From JBCCCJ01 sp039029315 (GTDB lineage Bacteria > Bacteroidota > Bacteroidia > J057), in NCBI GenBank assembly GCA_039029315.1, contig JBCCGK010000064.1, forward strand, positions 4,445 to 68,444: a stretch of DNA of 64,000 nucleotides, read 5' to 3'. Positions 51,946 through 60,764 of the stretch are shown piece by piece. How positions within the stretch are numbered: position 1 is the stretch's first letter; each line of letters starts with the position of its first letter. The notes below the pieces were generated by a model. That model was not told where the DNA came from and did no database searches. It worked only from the letters and a program-made list of their open reading frames with translations. Both the position numbers and the translations under genes were made by a program.

Positions 51946-52620
51946 TTATCCCTGTAATTTCAGAAAATCATCGTATCGCAAATATTCGACTCCCTGTTTG
52001 TCGATGAAGACATTATTGGCAATGGATTTACCCAGCATGTCCACTTTTATTCCCCTATATTTTCTGGCTCCCCCATGCAGAAAAATATCCAGCTTGGGCC
52101 ATATGAATAGCGCCAGGGCTTGTGTAAAGCCATACCTGTTCTGCGGGGTCATGATCATAGAAGGGTGAAAAATACTCAAGCGGTCAAAATCCATCCTGGC
52201 TAATTCATCTTCGAGCTCTCCCTTTGTGCGCAAATAGTAATTTCTTGAGCGACTGCTTGATCCAACCGATGATAATAAATGAAACTGCTTGACTCCATTC
52301 TCTTTACAGATCTTGGCAAAATTCAGGACAGCCGTCTTATCGATGGCGATAAAATCGGCTTTCGACACTTTTGATGGTTCGCCAACCCCCAGGGTACAAA
52401 TGGCAATGTTGCAGTTCCTGATCTCATCCGCATAGCTGGAGGGGTGATGAATATCAATCAGTTTTTGTTCCAGGTAGGCAGGCGGCTCCTTCACATCGAC
52501 GGCTCTTCTGCCCAGTGTCAAGATTCTGGATACCTTATTGGAACTCAATAGATGATGAAAGGCAATCGATCCAACCGCGCCAGTTGCTCCTAAAAATACG
52601 ATGGTTTGTTTCTCCTGCAT
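51946..52620 (-). CDS. NAD(P)-binding Rossmann-fold protein (TIP30/HTATIP2-like)
   Basis: 224 residues from MQEKQTIVFLGATGAVGSIA. The dinucleotide motif GATGAVGSIA and the segments ILTLGRRAVD, NCNIAICTLGVGEPS, FHLLSSVGSSSRSRNYYLRTKGELED (extended SDR Ser..YxxxK-like) and LSIFHPSMIM match the atypical SDR / NAD(P)H-binding family related to TIP30. Substrate unknown. Its 5' end lies 30 bp from MITE B. Confidence 0.87.
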   Translation of the reverse strand: MQEKQTIVFLGATGAVGSIAFHHLLSSNKVSRILTLGRRAVDVKEPPAYLEQKLIDIHHPSSYADEIRNCNIAICTLGVGEPSKVSKADFIAIDKTAVLNFAKICKENGVKQFHLLSSVGSSSRSRNYYLRTKGELEDELARMDFDRLSIFHPSMIMTPQNRYGFTQALALFIWPKLDIFLHGGARKYRGIKVDMLGKSIANNVFIDKQGVEYLRYDDFLKLQG

Positions 52621-52649
52621 GTGCATACATTTGATAGAATATCCTTTAA

Positions 52650-52810
52650 GAGACTGTTTGCACATCTGTCACTTATTTTTTCTATGCGTCTTTATTCCTC
52701 ATTCTGCGGCTTTTTTTGTTCTCATAGCACCACTATGAGAACAAAAAAGAGTCTTGTCTGAGAAAAAAATATACTAGAAAAATTCTCAGCACAGATTCCA
52801 AAACAGTCTC
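52650..52810. mobile_element. MITE-like element B (GAGACTG-type), TAA target duplication
   Basis: 161 bp flanked by TAA (52647-52649, 52811-52813). Outer ends GAGACTGTTTGCACATCTGT / ACAGATTCCAAAACAGTCTC. The centre is a perfect 16-bp stem (GTTCTCATAG / CTATGAGAAC extended by T6/A6) with a CACCA loop. It is about 90% identical to element C at 58414-58574 and the same length. The rest of the 316-bp gap (52621-52936) shows nothing else. Confidence 0.8.
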
Positions 52811-52936
52811 TAAGCATTAACGGCAGCCTCGTACCCATTTTTCCACATGAGCAAGCTCGATTTTATTGTGGAGGGAAGCAAGTGCTTGGACAAACAAGCT
52901 GTGTCTCAAAGGATACATAGGAAAACAAAAGAACCC

Positions 52937-53449
52937 TCAATTTACATCTTGTTGTTCCACTGATAATAAGTGTTGATGGTAGGCTTCAATTCTGGCGTTG
53001 GCATTGCTGTCAACCATCAAAATCACCACCATCATCGCAATGGTCGTGATGCTGATTGCTCGCCACAAAGGGCTGTCAACAAAAATGATTAACAATGCAG
53101 CCACTGTGATAATGAGTGGAATGATTTTGAAAACGATCAAGCGGAATTCCCCCATTGATTTTTCGGTTCGGGTGATTTCCGATTGTACAAAAGCGGCAGC
53201 ATCGCTATTGTAAGCCGTTGCGAAGCTTGTAATTCTTGATTTATTGGCGACAAATATGCCAATCCCTACAGCCAATAATAACATACCAGCTACCAGGCTT
53301 GGCCAAATGAATGCTTTCGCAACATCGGTTTTTCCTAGTTGCCAGAATCCGATGCTTGCCAGAACAAACATGATTCCGAAAAGGATAAAAAATCTTGATG
53401 AAAAGACTTCATCTTTTGCCCATTCTGTAGCGATTTTTATGATTTCCAT
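52937..53449 (-). CDS. membrane protein of unknown function
   Basis: 170 residues with four transmembrane helices in two hairpins: FFILFGIMFVLASIGFW, AGMLLLAVGIGIFVA, then VFKIIPLIITVAALLIIFV and WRAISITTIAMMVVILMV. A conserved-looking soluble loop ITSFATAYNSDAAAFVQSEI separates the pairs. No family name is known to me. It lies 33 bp upstream-side of the AraC gene end, possibly the last gene of the SDR-AraC transcript. Confidence 0.72.
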   Translation of the reverse strand: MEIIKIATEWAKDEVFSSRFFILFGIMFVLASIGFWQLGKTDVAKAFIWPSLVAGMLLLAVGIGIFVANKSRITSFATAYNSDAAAFVQSEITRTEKSMGEFRLIVFKIIPLIITVAALLIIFVDSPLWRAISITTIAMMVVILMVDSNANARIEAYHQHLLSVEQQDVN

Positions 53450-53482
53450 GTCTTTATGATTGAAAGGGGTTAGTGATCCTAC

Positions 53483-54301
53483 TTATTGTTGAGTCCTATT
53501 GATGTTACTGGGACTGTACCCAAAGGCTTTTTTGAATGCAAATGAAAAATGTGAAAGGTTCTCAAAGCCAACTGAATGATATACATCAGTGATTTTTTGT
53601 TTCTCGGCCGTAAGTTTATGATATGCCAGATTCAATCGTTTCTCTGTGAGCCATTTTCCTGGTGTATTCTTATATATTTTTTTAAAATCTGATTTAAAGG
53701 TTGTCAGACTTCTCCCTGTCAAAAAAGCGAATCTCTCCAGGGGGAGGTTGTACATAAAATGCTCCTCCATATACTTTTCAAGGTCGATTTTGCCGATCTC
53801 GCTAAATGTCCCTAACATGGCGCTTGCCCTTTTGTCTACACGATCGATGATGGTCAATACTTCCTGTATTTTGATCGCAACGATTTCCTCAGGAAGTTCA
53901 TCTTGCATCTCAAAATACGGCAGTAAAGAAGCAAAAAAACTTGTCAATAAAGGATGCGATTTGAGGGGTCTTTGCTTCGAAATATTTTCTGACCAGCTTT
54001 CCAGGATGGGATGGGTGAGATAAAATTCCCGTAGCTGCTCTTCCGGGAGCGCCATCGATACACATTTGAAGGCTTGTCCTTCAACAGGATTTTTTATGCT
54101 GCGTGAGAGTTGATGTCTGGGCACCAAAACAGTGTCGCCCGCAACAAAGGTCAGGGTATTTCTCCCATAAGACAAGATCAGCTCACCCGAATAAATGTAT
54201 GCGACGATATGTTGGGGATAAATATTTTCCCAGGTGAACTGCTTGTCTATGATGCAGGTCATAAAGACTTTGCCTTTTTCTGTTGCGTTTGGTGTTTCCA
54301 T
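53483..54301 (-). CDS. AraC-family transcriptional regulator
   Basis: 272 residues from METPNATEKGKVFMTCI. The ATG shares its A with the SDR stop codon (TAATG), which fixes the start and implies translational coupling. The N-terminal cupin-like domain (IVAYIYSGELILSYGRN, FVAGDTVLVPRHQLSR) probably senses a ligand. The C-terminal double HTH is FAFLTGRSLTTFKSDFKKIY and VYHSVGFENLSHFSFAFKKA, followed by FGYSPSNINR. It likely controls the SDR upstream of it. Confidence 0.92.
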   Translation of the reverse strand: METPNATEKGKVFMTCIIDKQFTWENIYPQHIVAYIYSGELILSYGRNTLTFVAGDTVLVPRHQLSRSIKNPVEGQAFKCVSMALPEEQLREFYLTHPILESWSENISKQRPLKSHPLLTSFFASLLPYFEMQDELPEEIVAIKIQEVLTIIDRVDKRASAMLGTFSEIGKIDLEKYMEEHFMYNLPLERFAFLTGRSLTTFKSDFKKIYKNTPGKWLTEKRLNLAYHKLTAEKQKITDVYHSVGFENLSHFSFAFKKAFGYSPSNINRTQQ

Positions 54302-55248
54302 TATACTTGAAATGTTTGTCCTGTTAGCTCCTCTGAAACTGTCCATAACTTTTTCATAATAGCTTTGTCCATAACAAAAGATTCCATCTGGCATTCTCCG
54401 ACCGGACCTGTCCATTGCATTCTTCCTGTAGGTCCATAATAAGCGTCCTGTTTTAGGTTGTCTTCTGTTGCACACATCACTTCGGGGTAAGCTCCTTTTT
54501 CAGCTGATTGGACGATGGGTAAGGATGACATAATTGACCACATAATTCTGGTCATCAAAGGGGTATCTTTATTGATAAGTGAAGTCTTCGAGGCCCCTGG
54601 ATGGCAGACATAAACTTTTACATCTTTGTTGGCAGCATGTATTCGATCTTGCAACTCGTAGGCAAACATCATCTGTGCCAATTTGCTATGGCAATAGGTA
54701 TTATTGGGATGGTAGTTTTTGTCAAAGTTCATGTCTTCAAACTGTATCGTTTTCAATCCCATTTTATATCCTTCACTCGCAACCACGACAATTCTTCCCT
54801 TGGATTTTTCCACATGATCAAATAGCAAATTGACCAATAAAAAATGCCCATAATGGTTAATGCCCAACTGGCTTTCAAAACCATCAGGCGTAAATGTCTG
54901 CTTGGCTACCTGGGCAACAGCAGCATTACACATCAATGCGTCAATCTTGGGGACCTTTTTCATCACCTCTTCTGCGGCATTGCGTACAGAAGCAAGCGCT
55001 GCCAAATCCATTTTGATAAATGAGACTTTCGCATCTGCCCCGAATTGACCCTTTAGGTCAGCGATGGCTTGATTCGACTTTTGTTCATTGCGGTTCAACA
55101 TAACCACCTCAGCCCCTTTACTCAACAACATCCTGCTTGCTTCAAAGCCCGCGCCTGTGTTTGCTCCAGTGATGAGGTAGGTTTTTCCATTGAGGCTCCC
55201 TAATCTTTCAGGAGTCCATCCTTGTTTGCCAAATGTGTTCATACTCAT
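54301..55248 (-). CDS. short-chain dehydrogenase/reductase
   Basis: 315 residues. The cofactor motif TGANTGAGFEASR (TGxxxGxG), NNAA-equivalent MCNAAVA, catalytic Ser in VVVASEGYKMG and YCHSKLAQ (YxxxK) identify a classical SDR of the retinol/WW-domain-oxidoreductase-like branch. The stop TAA overlaps the AraC start by one base. Regulator and enzyme form one unit; the substrate is unknown. Confidence 0.92.
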   Translation of the reverse strand: MSMNTFGKQGWTPERLGSLNGKTYLITGANTGAGFEASRMLLSKGAEVVMLNRNEQKSNQAIADLKGQFGADAKVSFIKMDLAALASVRNAAEEVMKKVPKIDALMCNAAVAQVAKQTFTPDGFESQLGINHYGHFLLVNLLFDHVEKSKGRIVVVASEGYKMGLKTIQFEDMNFDKNYHPNNTYCHSKLAQMMFAYELQDRIHAANKDVKVYVCHPGASKTSLINKDTPLMTRIMWSIMSSLPIVQSAEKGAYPEVMCATEDNLKQDAYYGPTGRMQWTGPVGECQMESFVMDKAIMKKLWTVSEELTGQTFQV

Positions 55249-55637
55249 GTCTGTTTAGATTAATTTCTCTGTCGTAGAAGCCAATCAGCTTCGAATAATA
55301 TGGTGTAAAGGTCAAGAGAAATTTTGAGACTAAGTTTGTTTAGAAGTCGATATTTGTTTGCTCAAAAGTTGAGGGCTGTTTGGATCGGAAGATTCTCCTG
55401 TTTTTATATTAGGATGACAGCTGATGGTCCTGTGCTCTTGAGCTTGCGAGTGGTATTCGCTTTGTTAGCAGCGTATTTAAGTATTTGGACAAATGTATAT
55501 TTGGCAATCATCCTCCACCCTCTCGCTCTCCCGCCAGCGGGAGACATCAGCCCACAAGGCCAGAAATCAACGATTTCCCCCTTTGGAGGCAGGGGGAGAA
55601 ATAGAATAAGCATAGGTAAATATGTCCGCTTACTTAT
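55249..55637. other. 389-bp intergenic region with repeat R2
   Basis: It contains the inverted copy of the dispersed hairpin repeat (55489-55547), followed by GAAATC-AAC-GATTTC (a short hairpin) and a G/C-tract pair (CCCCC/GGGGG) at about 55577-55602. Repeats of this kind are scattered between genes in many Bacteroidota. No gene is supported. Confidence 0.5.
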
Positions 55638-56081
55638 TTAATATTCTATTATCAATCCCTCATGATGGATCATCGAGATTGTCTTGTCTGAAGGTTGGAT
55701 AAAAATTAGATCGAGAGGCTGAATCAGATCCATGTCATGGAGAGATGGATACATTGTTTCCGCAAATTCGACTAATTTTTCCCCTGAAACCTTATATGCT
55801 TTTTGTTCTTTGAAACACTCATCTGATATGATGATTACAGCTTCTTCGGTTTCAAGATTAATTTTTATTTGTGCAAGAATTTCTTCAGTGGAGAAATCTT
55901 TATTTCCTGTTTCAAAATCTTCCCAATATGGAATTCGCTTGCTTTCAATGATTTTCCCAGCCTCTTCTAGCAGAAAGAATATCTCATTAGGCGTTAAGTT
56001 GTAGTCCTTTGGAGGTATATCATCCAGGATTTCATGAATCAAGGATTTCGTATCTTCAAAACTTATTAATTCGAATTCCAT
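55638..56081 (-). CDS. hypothetical acidic protein
   Basis: 147 residues, strongly acidic (many Glu/Asp), cytoplasmic, with no Cys-rich or enzyme motif apart from a single ISDECFKEQ. The size, acidity and stand-alone position in a repeat-rich region resemble immunity or antitoxin-type proteins, but I do not recognise a family and see no toxin beside it. Confidence 0.6.
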   Translation of the reverse strand: MEFELISFEDTKSLIHEILDDIPPKDYNLTPNEIFFLLEEAGKIIESKRIPYWEDFETGNKDFSTEEILAQIKINLETEEAVIIISDECFKEQKAYKVSGEKLVEFAETMYPSLHDMDLIQPLDLIFIQPSDKTISMIHHEGLIIEY

Positions 56082-56314
56082 TTTTTTTATGGTTGCTAGC
56101 GGTCTTGTGTATGGAAGCTTGCTGTATCGAAGATCAGCTATGTGCTATTCACATGTTAGAGATTGGAGATGTGCGTTTCTCTCTATCATAAGGTACTCAA
56201 TACTGCTTTAGAATGTCGAATTGATCGCGCATCCTCTTGGGCTTTGTCTATTCACGAGTGCGGGATTTTCATGAGCTTTGCTATCCTATTCGGTTGCTTG
56301 TATTCAGCAGTTGT

Positions 56315-56689
56315 TCACCATCTCATTGTTCTATGACCGATACATTCTCCCCATTTATTAAATTTTAACGCATCAATCTTAATCTGATTTTTGGTGTTCG
56401 TTAAATACCACCACCCCACCCAATACCCGTCCTCCATTTTACCTTGCCAATAAAAATTGCCATCTTGGGTAAATATCTTCCAATCGCCATTCTTCACTCC
56501 ATTTTCATAAAATCCTTCCGCTTCTTTGCGACCATTTGAGTCCGTTAATATCCAATATCCATGTCTTTCGCCCCCTACTACACGATTGATATTGGGTGAA
56601 ATATTTGCTTCACTTAGTAAGGGTGAACACCCAATGAGCATCATCCATCCAATAGAAAAGTATAATAGTAGTCGTATTAGCATTTTCAT
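56315..56689 (-). CDS. MORN-repeat (YwqK-like) lipoprotein
   Basis: 124 residues. Lipoprotein leader MKMLIRLLLYFSIGWMMLIGC (lipobox LIGC). The mature part has MORN-type repeats of the toxin-antitoxin YwqK-like family: GERHGYWILTDSNGRKEAEG, YENGVKNGDWKIFTQDGN and GKMEDGYWVGWWYL. Such proteins are numerous in Bacteroidota; the antitoxin label of the family is nominal. Confidence 0.77.
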   Translation of the reverse strand: MKMLIRLLLYFSIGWMMLIGCSPLLSEANISPNINRVVGGERHGYWILTDSNGRKEAEGFYENGVKNGDWKIFTQDGNFYWQGKMEDGYWVGWWYLTNTKNQIKIDALKFNKWGECIGHRTMRW

Positions 56690-56820
56690 TTTTCATTTAT
56701 CTCATCTCAAAAAGCATGTTTCTCGCCTTTTCGAAGCTAACAGAGTATCGCGAATTCATGGTGGTCATGGGCCTTAAGGTCATTCTGTTTTGATCCAAAC
56801 GTATAGGACTTTTGCCAACA

Positions 56821-57450
56821 TTATTTTTGATACATATAGTTGCCTGCGCTGAATACATAAGTCCCTTTTTGATTATCAGGATATTTCCTTCCCACTCTTA
56901 GGAACTTGCTTAGTTTTATTTGCCCAGACGAATTCATTGAGAACTTATATCTATAATAGGATCTCCCTTTTTTTCTTCTTGGTTCTTGATGGATAAAATA
57001 TCTATCGAAGCTTACTCTGTAGGTACTCATTGCCTCGAATAATAATTTCTTATTGTCCAGGTCCCATACCTCATATTTTTTGAATGTTATTTTTTCTGAT
57101 ATGTCATAAGTCGCTCCATGCTCTTCAATGAGGCAAAAACACTTGCGAAAAAAGACCATCTCCATGGCGCCCTTCTGATCAACTTGTATGCTGTCTTTGA
57201 TTTTATACTTCTTGCATTGTGTCCATGGACCAAATCTGCTCAGGCTAGACAAAAAAATAGTGTCCTTATCATGATTAAATACATAAAAAGCAGAACCCTG
57301 GATAAGTGAAACTGGCTCATTCAATTCCAGGGGTAAGGCTTGTTTAGAAGAGTCGGCTCCCCCTACATGTGACCAAGTTGTTTGGCCAAAACAGCTTAGG
57401 CAGGCAAGAAATAATATGGGTCCAAGGATTAGTTTCATGGTCGACTTCAT
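56821..57450 (-). CDS. exported hypothetical protein
   Basis: 209 residues with signal peptide MKLILGPILFLACLSCFG preceded by four residues; either ATG is possible. It contains basic segments (EPRRKKGRSYYRYKF) and beta-strand patterns (GSAFYVFNHDKDTIFLSSL, VWDLDNKKLLFEAM). No family is recognised. Next genes on both sides are unrelated small proteins. Confidence 0.62.
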   Translation of the reverse strand: MKSTMKLILGPILFLACLSCFGQTTWSHVGGADSSKQALPLELNEPVSLIQGSAFYVFNHDKDTIFLSSLSRFGPWTQCKKYKIKDSIQVDQKGAMEMVFFRKCFCLIEEHGATYDISEKITFKKYEVWDLDNKKLLFEAMSTYRVSFDRYFIHQEPRRKKGRSYYRYKFSMNSSGQIKLSKFLRVGRKYPDNQKGTYVFSAGNYMYQK

Positions 57451-57494
57451 GTCAGGCGTGGCGACGATTAGTTGAGGGGAACAATTATGCGTTG

Positions 57495-58148
57495 TTAGTG
57501 GATGTCTTCTTGTATTATTCTTTCAATAAACCAGTTTTCCATTTTTTCAAATGTATTTTTTTTGTCTCTGATCAATTCTTTGATCTCAATTTCTTCTGAT
57601 TTTTTCTTCAGATTTTCAATGGCTTCTTCAAACCTTCCTCCTTGCCATAATTCAGCTTCGATATCCTGGAAGGCAAAATCATTCATATAGATGATCGTGT
57701 TTCCTCCAATTCTAACAATACATTCCTTGGCGAAGGAGGCAAATGACTTCCAATTTCTATCTTGCGCTTCCCAAAACTCCAGATTGTCGGAGTATTTTTC
57801 TTTTGTTTGGTATTGAGTTGAAATGAGGTCTTTCCAAATGTCGTATCTCGTATTTACATTTCGTATTACAAAATCCACAGAGTTTCTGAAAATTCTAATC
57901 CGCTCACAATCTCTATGATTACAATTTAGCCAAAATCCCCAATTGCGCTCCTTGAACTTCAATTTGTAGAATTCGTGATGCGTCCAGAATGTCAGCGCAT
58001 GTATATGATTGGTTTGTTGAGGGAGGTCGATTCCTTCTTTGTAGTCGATGATCTGTGTATTGAAGTGTTGCTCGATTTCGTCAACCCCTGATTCATAAGA
58101 ATCTAATGTTAACTTATGATTTCCATACATTGACAAAACGATGCTCAT
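57495..58148 (-). CDS. hypothetical protein
   Basis: 217 residues from MSIVLSMYGNHKLTLDSYE; a TTG 19 codons upstream would extend it. Cytoplasmic and rich in aromatic residues, with RNWGFWLNCNHRDCERIRI and a helical charged C-terminus (EEAIENLKKKSEEIEIKELI). The GFWLN motif also occurs in the IS-split gene (GTDFGFWLNLNFF), perhaps by chance. No known family. Confidence 0.6.
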   Translation of the reverse strand: MSIVLSMYGNHKLTLDSYESGVDEIEQHFNTQIIDYKEGIDLPQQTNHIHALTFWTHHEFYKLKFKERNWGFWLNCNHRDCERIRIFRNSVDFVIRNVNTRYDIWKDLISTQYQTKEKYSDNLEFWEAQDRNWKSFASFAKECIVRIGGNTIIYMNDFAFQDIEAELWQGGRFEEAIENLKKKSEEIEIKELIRDKKNTFEKMENWFIERIIQEDIH

Positions 58149-58265
58149 TTGTTTGTTCAGCTTGTAGGGTAGGACTGTCCACACAATCAGAGGCCGAGTC
58201 GGCAAGTGTGGCGTAGTAGGTGATATGGAACGAAGCCGCTTTGCGGAAGTCTGTTTGTGAAGCTA

Positions 58266-58307
58266 CAAAAAAATTAAGCGTTCATGCTGATAAATTGAAC
58301 GCTTAAT
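58266..58307 (-). terminator. intrinsic terminator (minus strand)
   Basis: A perfect 12-bp stem ATTAAGCGTTCA / TGAACGCTTAAT (58307-58296 and 58284-58273) with an 11-nt loop is followed on the minus strand by TTTTTTT. Just upstream is a short minus-strand frame ending ...YDGGFHITND-stop at the stem, so the terminator appears to belong to a gene that is now mostly lost. Confidence 0.75.
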
Positions 58308-58413
58308 CATTGGTAATATGAAAGCCACCATCGTATACAAAATACTGAACAAACTGTATTGAGTAGAATTGTTTGAGCTGGGAGGGAAATGTGCTCAGGA
58401 TGTGGCCTTCTAA

Positions 58414-58574
58414 GAGACTGTTTGGAAATCTGTCACTTATTTTTTGTATGCGTCTTTTTTCCTCATCCGGCGGCTTTTTTTGTTCCCATAGCACCACTAT
58501 GAGAACAAAAAAGAGCCTTGTCTGAGAAAAAAATACATCATAAAAATTCTTAGCACAGATTCCAAAACAGTCTC
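58414..58574. mobile_element. MITE-like element C (GAGACTG-type)
   Basis: 161 bp, about 90% identical to element B, with the same outer ends (GAGACTGTTTGGAAATCTGT / ACAGATTCCAAAACAGTCTC) and central hairpin (CCCATAG / CTATGAG, one mismatch). Left flank TAA, right flank TAT: the target duplication is not exact, so the flanks may have been rearranged. Gene relics in opposite orientation lie on its two sides. Confidence 0.78.
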
Positions 58575-58880
58575 TATGGCGAAGTGAATTGAAAACCGGA
58601 GTTTATCTGATCAAGGGCTTACTCAAAGATGGCATACCTATGAAGTTTACGATAAGTTTTGAGCTTGAAAGCCCGTGGCAGCTCCAATAGCGAAGCACAC
58701 CGGATGTTGGGGCATCGGAAGGCCACCCTCCTGAAGTATGCACATGCAGACAAAAGAATTGGCCCAGCCCTCCCTCTACTGCAACCAACTGATGAACAAG
58801 CATATGGACCATATGACTTGCTGCTGTTTCATTCTCCATTAGGGATGTTGAGCGCCTATCGGTTTCCCCAACTGAAGTAG
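58575..58880 (+). pseudogene. relics: T9SS tail and possible tyrosine-recombinase end
   Basis: 58577-58672 reads WRSELKTGVYLIKGLLKDGI then PMKFTISFEL, the typical last ~30 residues of a T9SS sorting domain, without any upstream gene. 58695-58760 in another frame reads SEAHRMLGHRKATLLKYAHA, like the C-terminal box of tyrosine recombinases (LGH..T...YAH). Both are fragments with no start. The assignment of the second is weak. Confidence 0.4.
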
Positions 58881-58927
58881 CCAATGGATAGAGGGAATTC
58901 AGATTTCAATCGTTGTTGGCAGTAGTT

Positions 58928-59824
58928 TTACCATTTCTTAAATATGCCAAAGGTAAGTGGTCCTGCAAACCCAACATAATTTGCAGAGAAAGCACCTGCT
59001 GTACCTAAGGTAAAACCAATATGATTTTTCAATTCATAGAATATTTTTATCCCATACCCTTTCCATTCTTGGTCATTAGGATACAAGCCCGTTTGAAGCA
59101 AGTTTTCATTCACGAAATCTCCGTTTTCTAAAGATTCCCTTATGTTGACATTCAATACAATCCATAAACTTTTGGTTTTGACTGCCTGGAACCCCAACTC
59201 AACATTTGCATTGACAAAATCACTATACTCATGAGTGGATACATTATAGCCTAAATCGAGAAAAGAATACCAGCGAGAAGCGAAACTTCCCCCTACATGT
59301 CCGAATATGCCAAATGAATTGGCAAGATACCCTGTTGTTATCCCTTTTTCTAAATCCTGAGAGGCAGTATTCCAACTTGATTGCAGAGAAACCGCTACTT
59401 TTAGCTTATTATCCAATACCCGATACTTGATCCCTGCCTGATAGTTACTTAACCCAAATAGCCTTCCTTCCTCAAGTAAAGTTGGATGATAGAGAGAATC
59501 CGTCTGTTCTTTGGTCGCTACATACTTGAAAGGCAGATGTGTGAAAAGTGTCAGCTTATCTGTCAGACCATATATAGCATATATTCCAACATCTGAACTG
59601 GCAACTTCTCTATTAATATTTGTTTCAGTATCTGTTATTCGTACTTCGTTCACAATTAACCCATCATAGGTTCCTTGAGCTTGTAAGGTGGTTTGTATTT
59701 GAACAAAGCCAGTATGTTTTTTCTGAACCCACGGACCTTGGGCAAACGCGTAGGCAGATAAAAAACAGCTTGTAGTGATTGTAATAAAGAACCTCAGGAG
59801 GAGATTTATAGATGAGATATTCAT
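58928..59824 (-). CDS. outer-membrane beta-barrel (transporter-like) protein
   Basis: 298 residues with signal peptide (…CFLSAYAFAQ). The mature part is amphipathic beta: GFVQIQTTLQAQGTYDG, IYAIYGLTDKLTLFTHLPF, YQAGIKYRVLDNKLKVAVSL, GYNVSTHEYSDFVNANVELG, ending FGIFKKW with a terminal aromatic. This is a predicted barrel of the 'transporter / phenol-degradation meta' type. It overlaps the upstream membrane-protein gene by 4 bp (ATGA), so the pair is translationally coupled. Confidence 0.8.
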   Translation of the reverse strand: MNISSINLLLRFFITITTSCFLSAYAFAQGPWVQKKHTGFVQIQTTLQAQGTYDGLIVNEVRITDTETNINREVASSDVGIYAIYGLTDKLTLFTHLPFKYVATKEQTDSLYHPTLLEEGRLFGLSNYQAGIKYRVLDNKLKVAVSLQSSWNTASQDLEKGITTGYLANSFGIFGHVGGSFASRWYSFLDLGYNVSTHEYSDFVNANVELGFQAVKTKSLWIVLNVNIRESLENGDFVNENLLQTGLYPNDQEWKGYGIKIFYELKNHIGFTLGTAGAFSANYVGFAGPLTFGIFKKW

Positions 59825-60219
59825 TTTTCGATAATGTTAGATGTATTGGCATTGTTTATGGCTCGCCATGTTTGGTACAGAGCAATGCTATGGAGAATGA
59901 CGGAAATCCCAACCACAACATACAAGCGAGTAGGGGAATCTTCGACTCTAAAAAAATCGATAAAATCAAGCGTTTCACGAATCCAGGAGCCAAAAAGAAC
60001 AGCAGCTATTACACGGGCATCCCTCAGAAAGAAAACGGCAAGTAAACAGGACAAGCCGAGTCCAAGTTCTCTGCCAGACCACGACAGAACAGATGCTATC
60101 TCTCCTAAAAATTGTGGATGTGTCTCTGGAAAAAGAGAGGCCCAGACACCAAGAACAGTAGCAATCAGTCCTGTAAGGAGTGTGATGACGAGCACAAATT
60201 TTGGAACTTCTATTTTCAT
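59821..60219 (-). CDS. small integral membrane protein
   Basis: 132 residues with four transmembrane helices (VLVITLLTGLIATVLGVWASLF, LGLGLSCLLAVFFL, VIAAVLFGSWIRETLDFIDFF, YVVVGISVILHSIALYQTW). DUF4267/DUF4345-like in size and layout; function unknown. It overlaps the outer-membrane gene by ATGA and is 37 bp downstream of the DUF4345-like gene, so three genes form one likely operon. Confidence 0.77.
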   Translation of the reverse strand: MKIEVPKFVLVITLLTGLIATVLGVWASLFPETHPQFLGEIASVLSWSGRELGLGLSCLLAVFFLRDARVIAAVLFGSWIRETLDFIDFFRVEDSPTRLYVVVGISVILHSIALYQTWRAINNANTSNIIEK

Positions 60220-60256
60220 TGTTCTAATATTATTATGGAAGGGAAATGGGAGGAAA

Positions 60257-60646
60257 TTAGTTGCTGACTTCTTTGCTAAGAACTTTGTGAGATATGGTGA
60301 GTAACACAGCCATTAGGAGAGAAATCAAAATTCCACCTATGAATACCTCTTTGTCAAATCCGTCAGCGAATAGACTGATCACCCGACCAAGCGTCCAGGC
60401 AAGAAGAATGACAACAGCGGAGTGCAACAAGTCAGATTTGGAAGTAACTATTGCCAGGAGTGTCAGTAAGCCAGTAGCCAACATAGACCCTCCGATGATT
60501 GCTCGAACAGTACTGATCCCAAATGTATTACTGGCGGAAAGATGGGAAAGGTTCATTCCAAATTCTGGATTGAACATGAACATTACTCCATTGATAAGAA
60601 TAAACAGACCAATGAGAGCTACAACAATTTTGAATATAGGTTTCAT
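60257..60646 (-). CDS. DUF4345-like membrane protein
   Basis: 129 residues with four hydrophobic helices. The pattern FNPEFGMNLSHLSASNTFGISTVRAIIGGSMLATGL with LLAWTLGRVISLFADGFD matches the DUF4345 family of small membrane proteins. First gene of the probable three-gene unit, downstream of an AraC regulator on the same strand (118 bp). Confidence 0.77.
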   Translation of the reverse strand: MKPIFKIVVALIGLFILINGVMFMFNPEFGMNLSHLSASNTFGISTVRAIIGGSMLATGLLTLLAIVTSKSDLLHSAVVILLAWTLGRVISLFADGFDKEVFIGGILISLLMAVLLTISHKVLSKEVSN

Positions 60647-60764
60647 GATAAGACAACAAATGTTAGTGATACAAGCAAGACTGGAGAGCAGTCTCTATTT
60701 ACAGCACTAAGATCATTGTCCTTCTTTCAAAAAAGTTGTAAGAAATTGTCAAAGATTTGGAAGT

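Noticed and set aside
52715..52745. MITE hairpin as a transcription terminator
   Set aside because: The stem is preceded by T's and followed by A's on both strands, the opposite of an intrinsic terminator.
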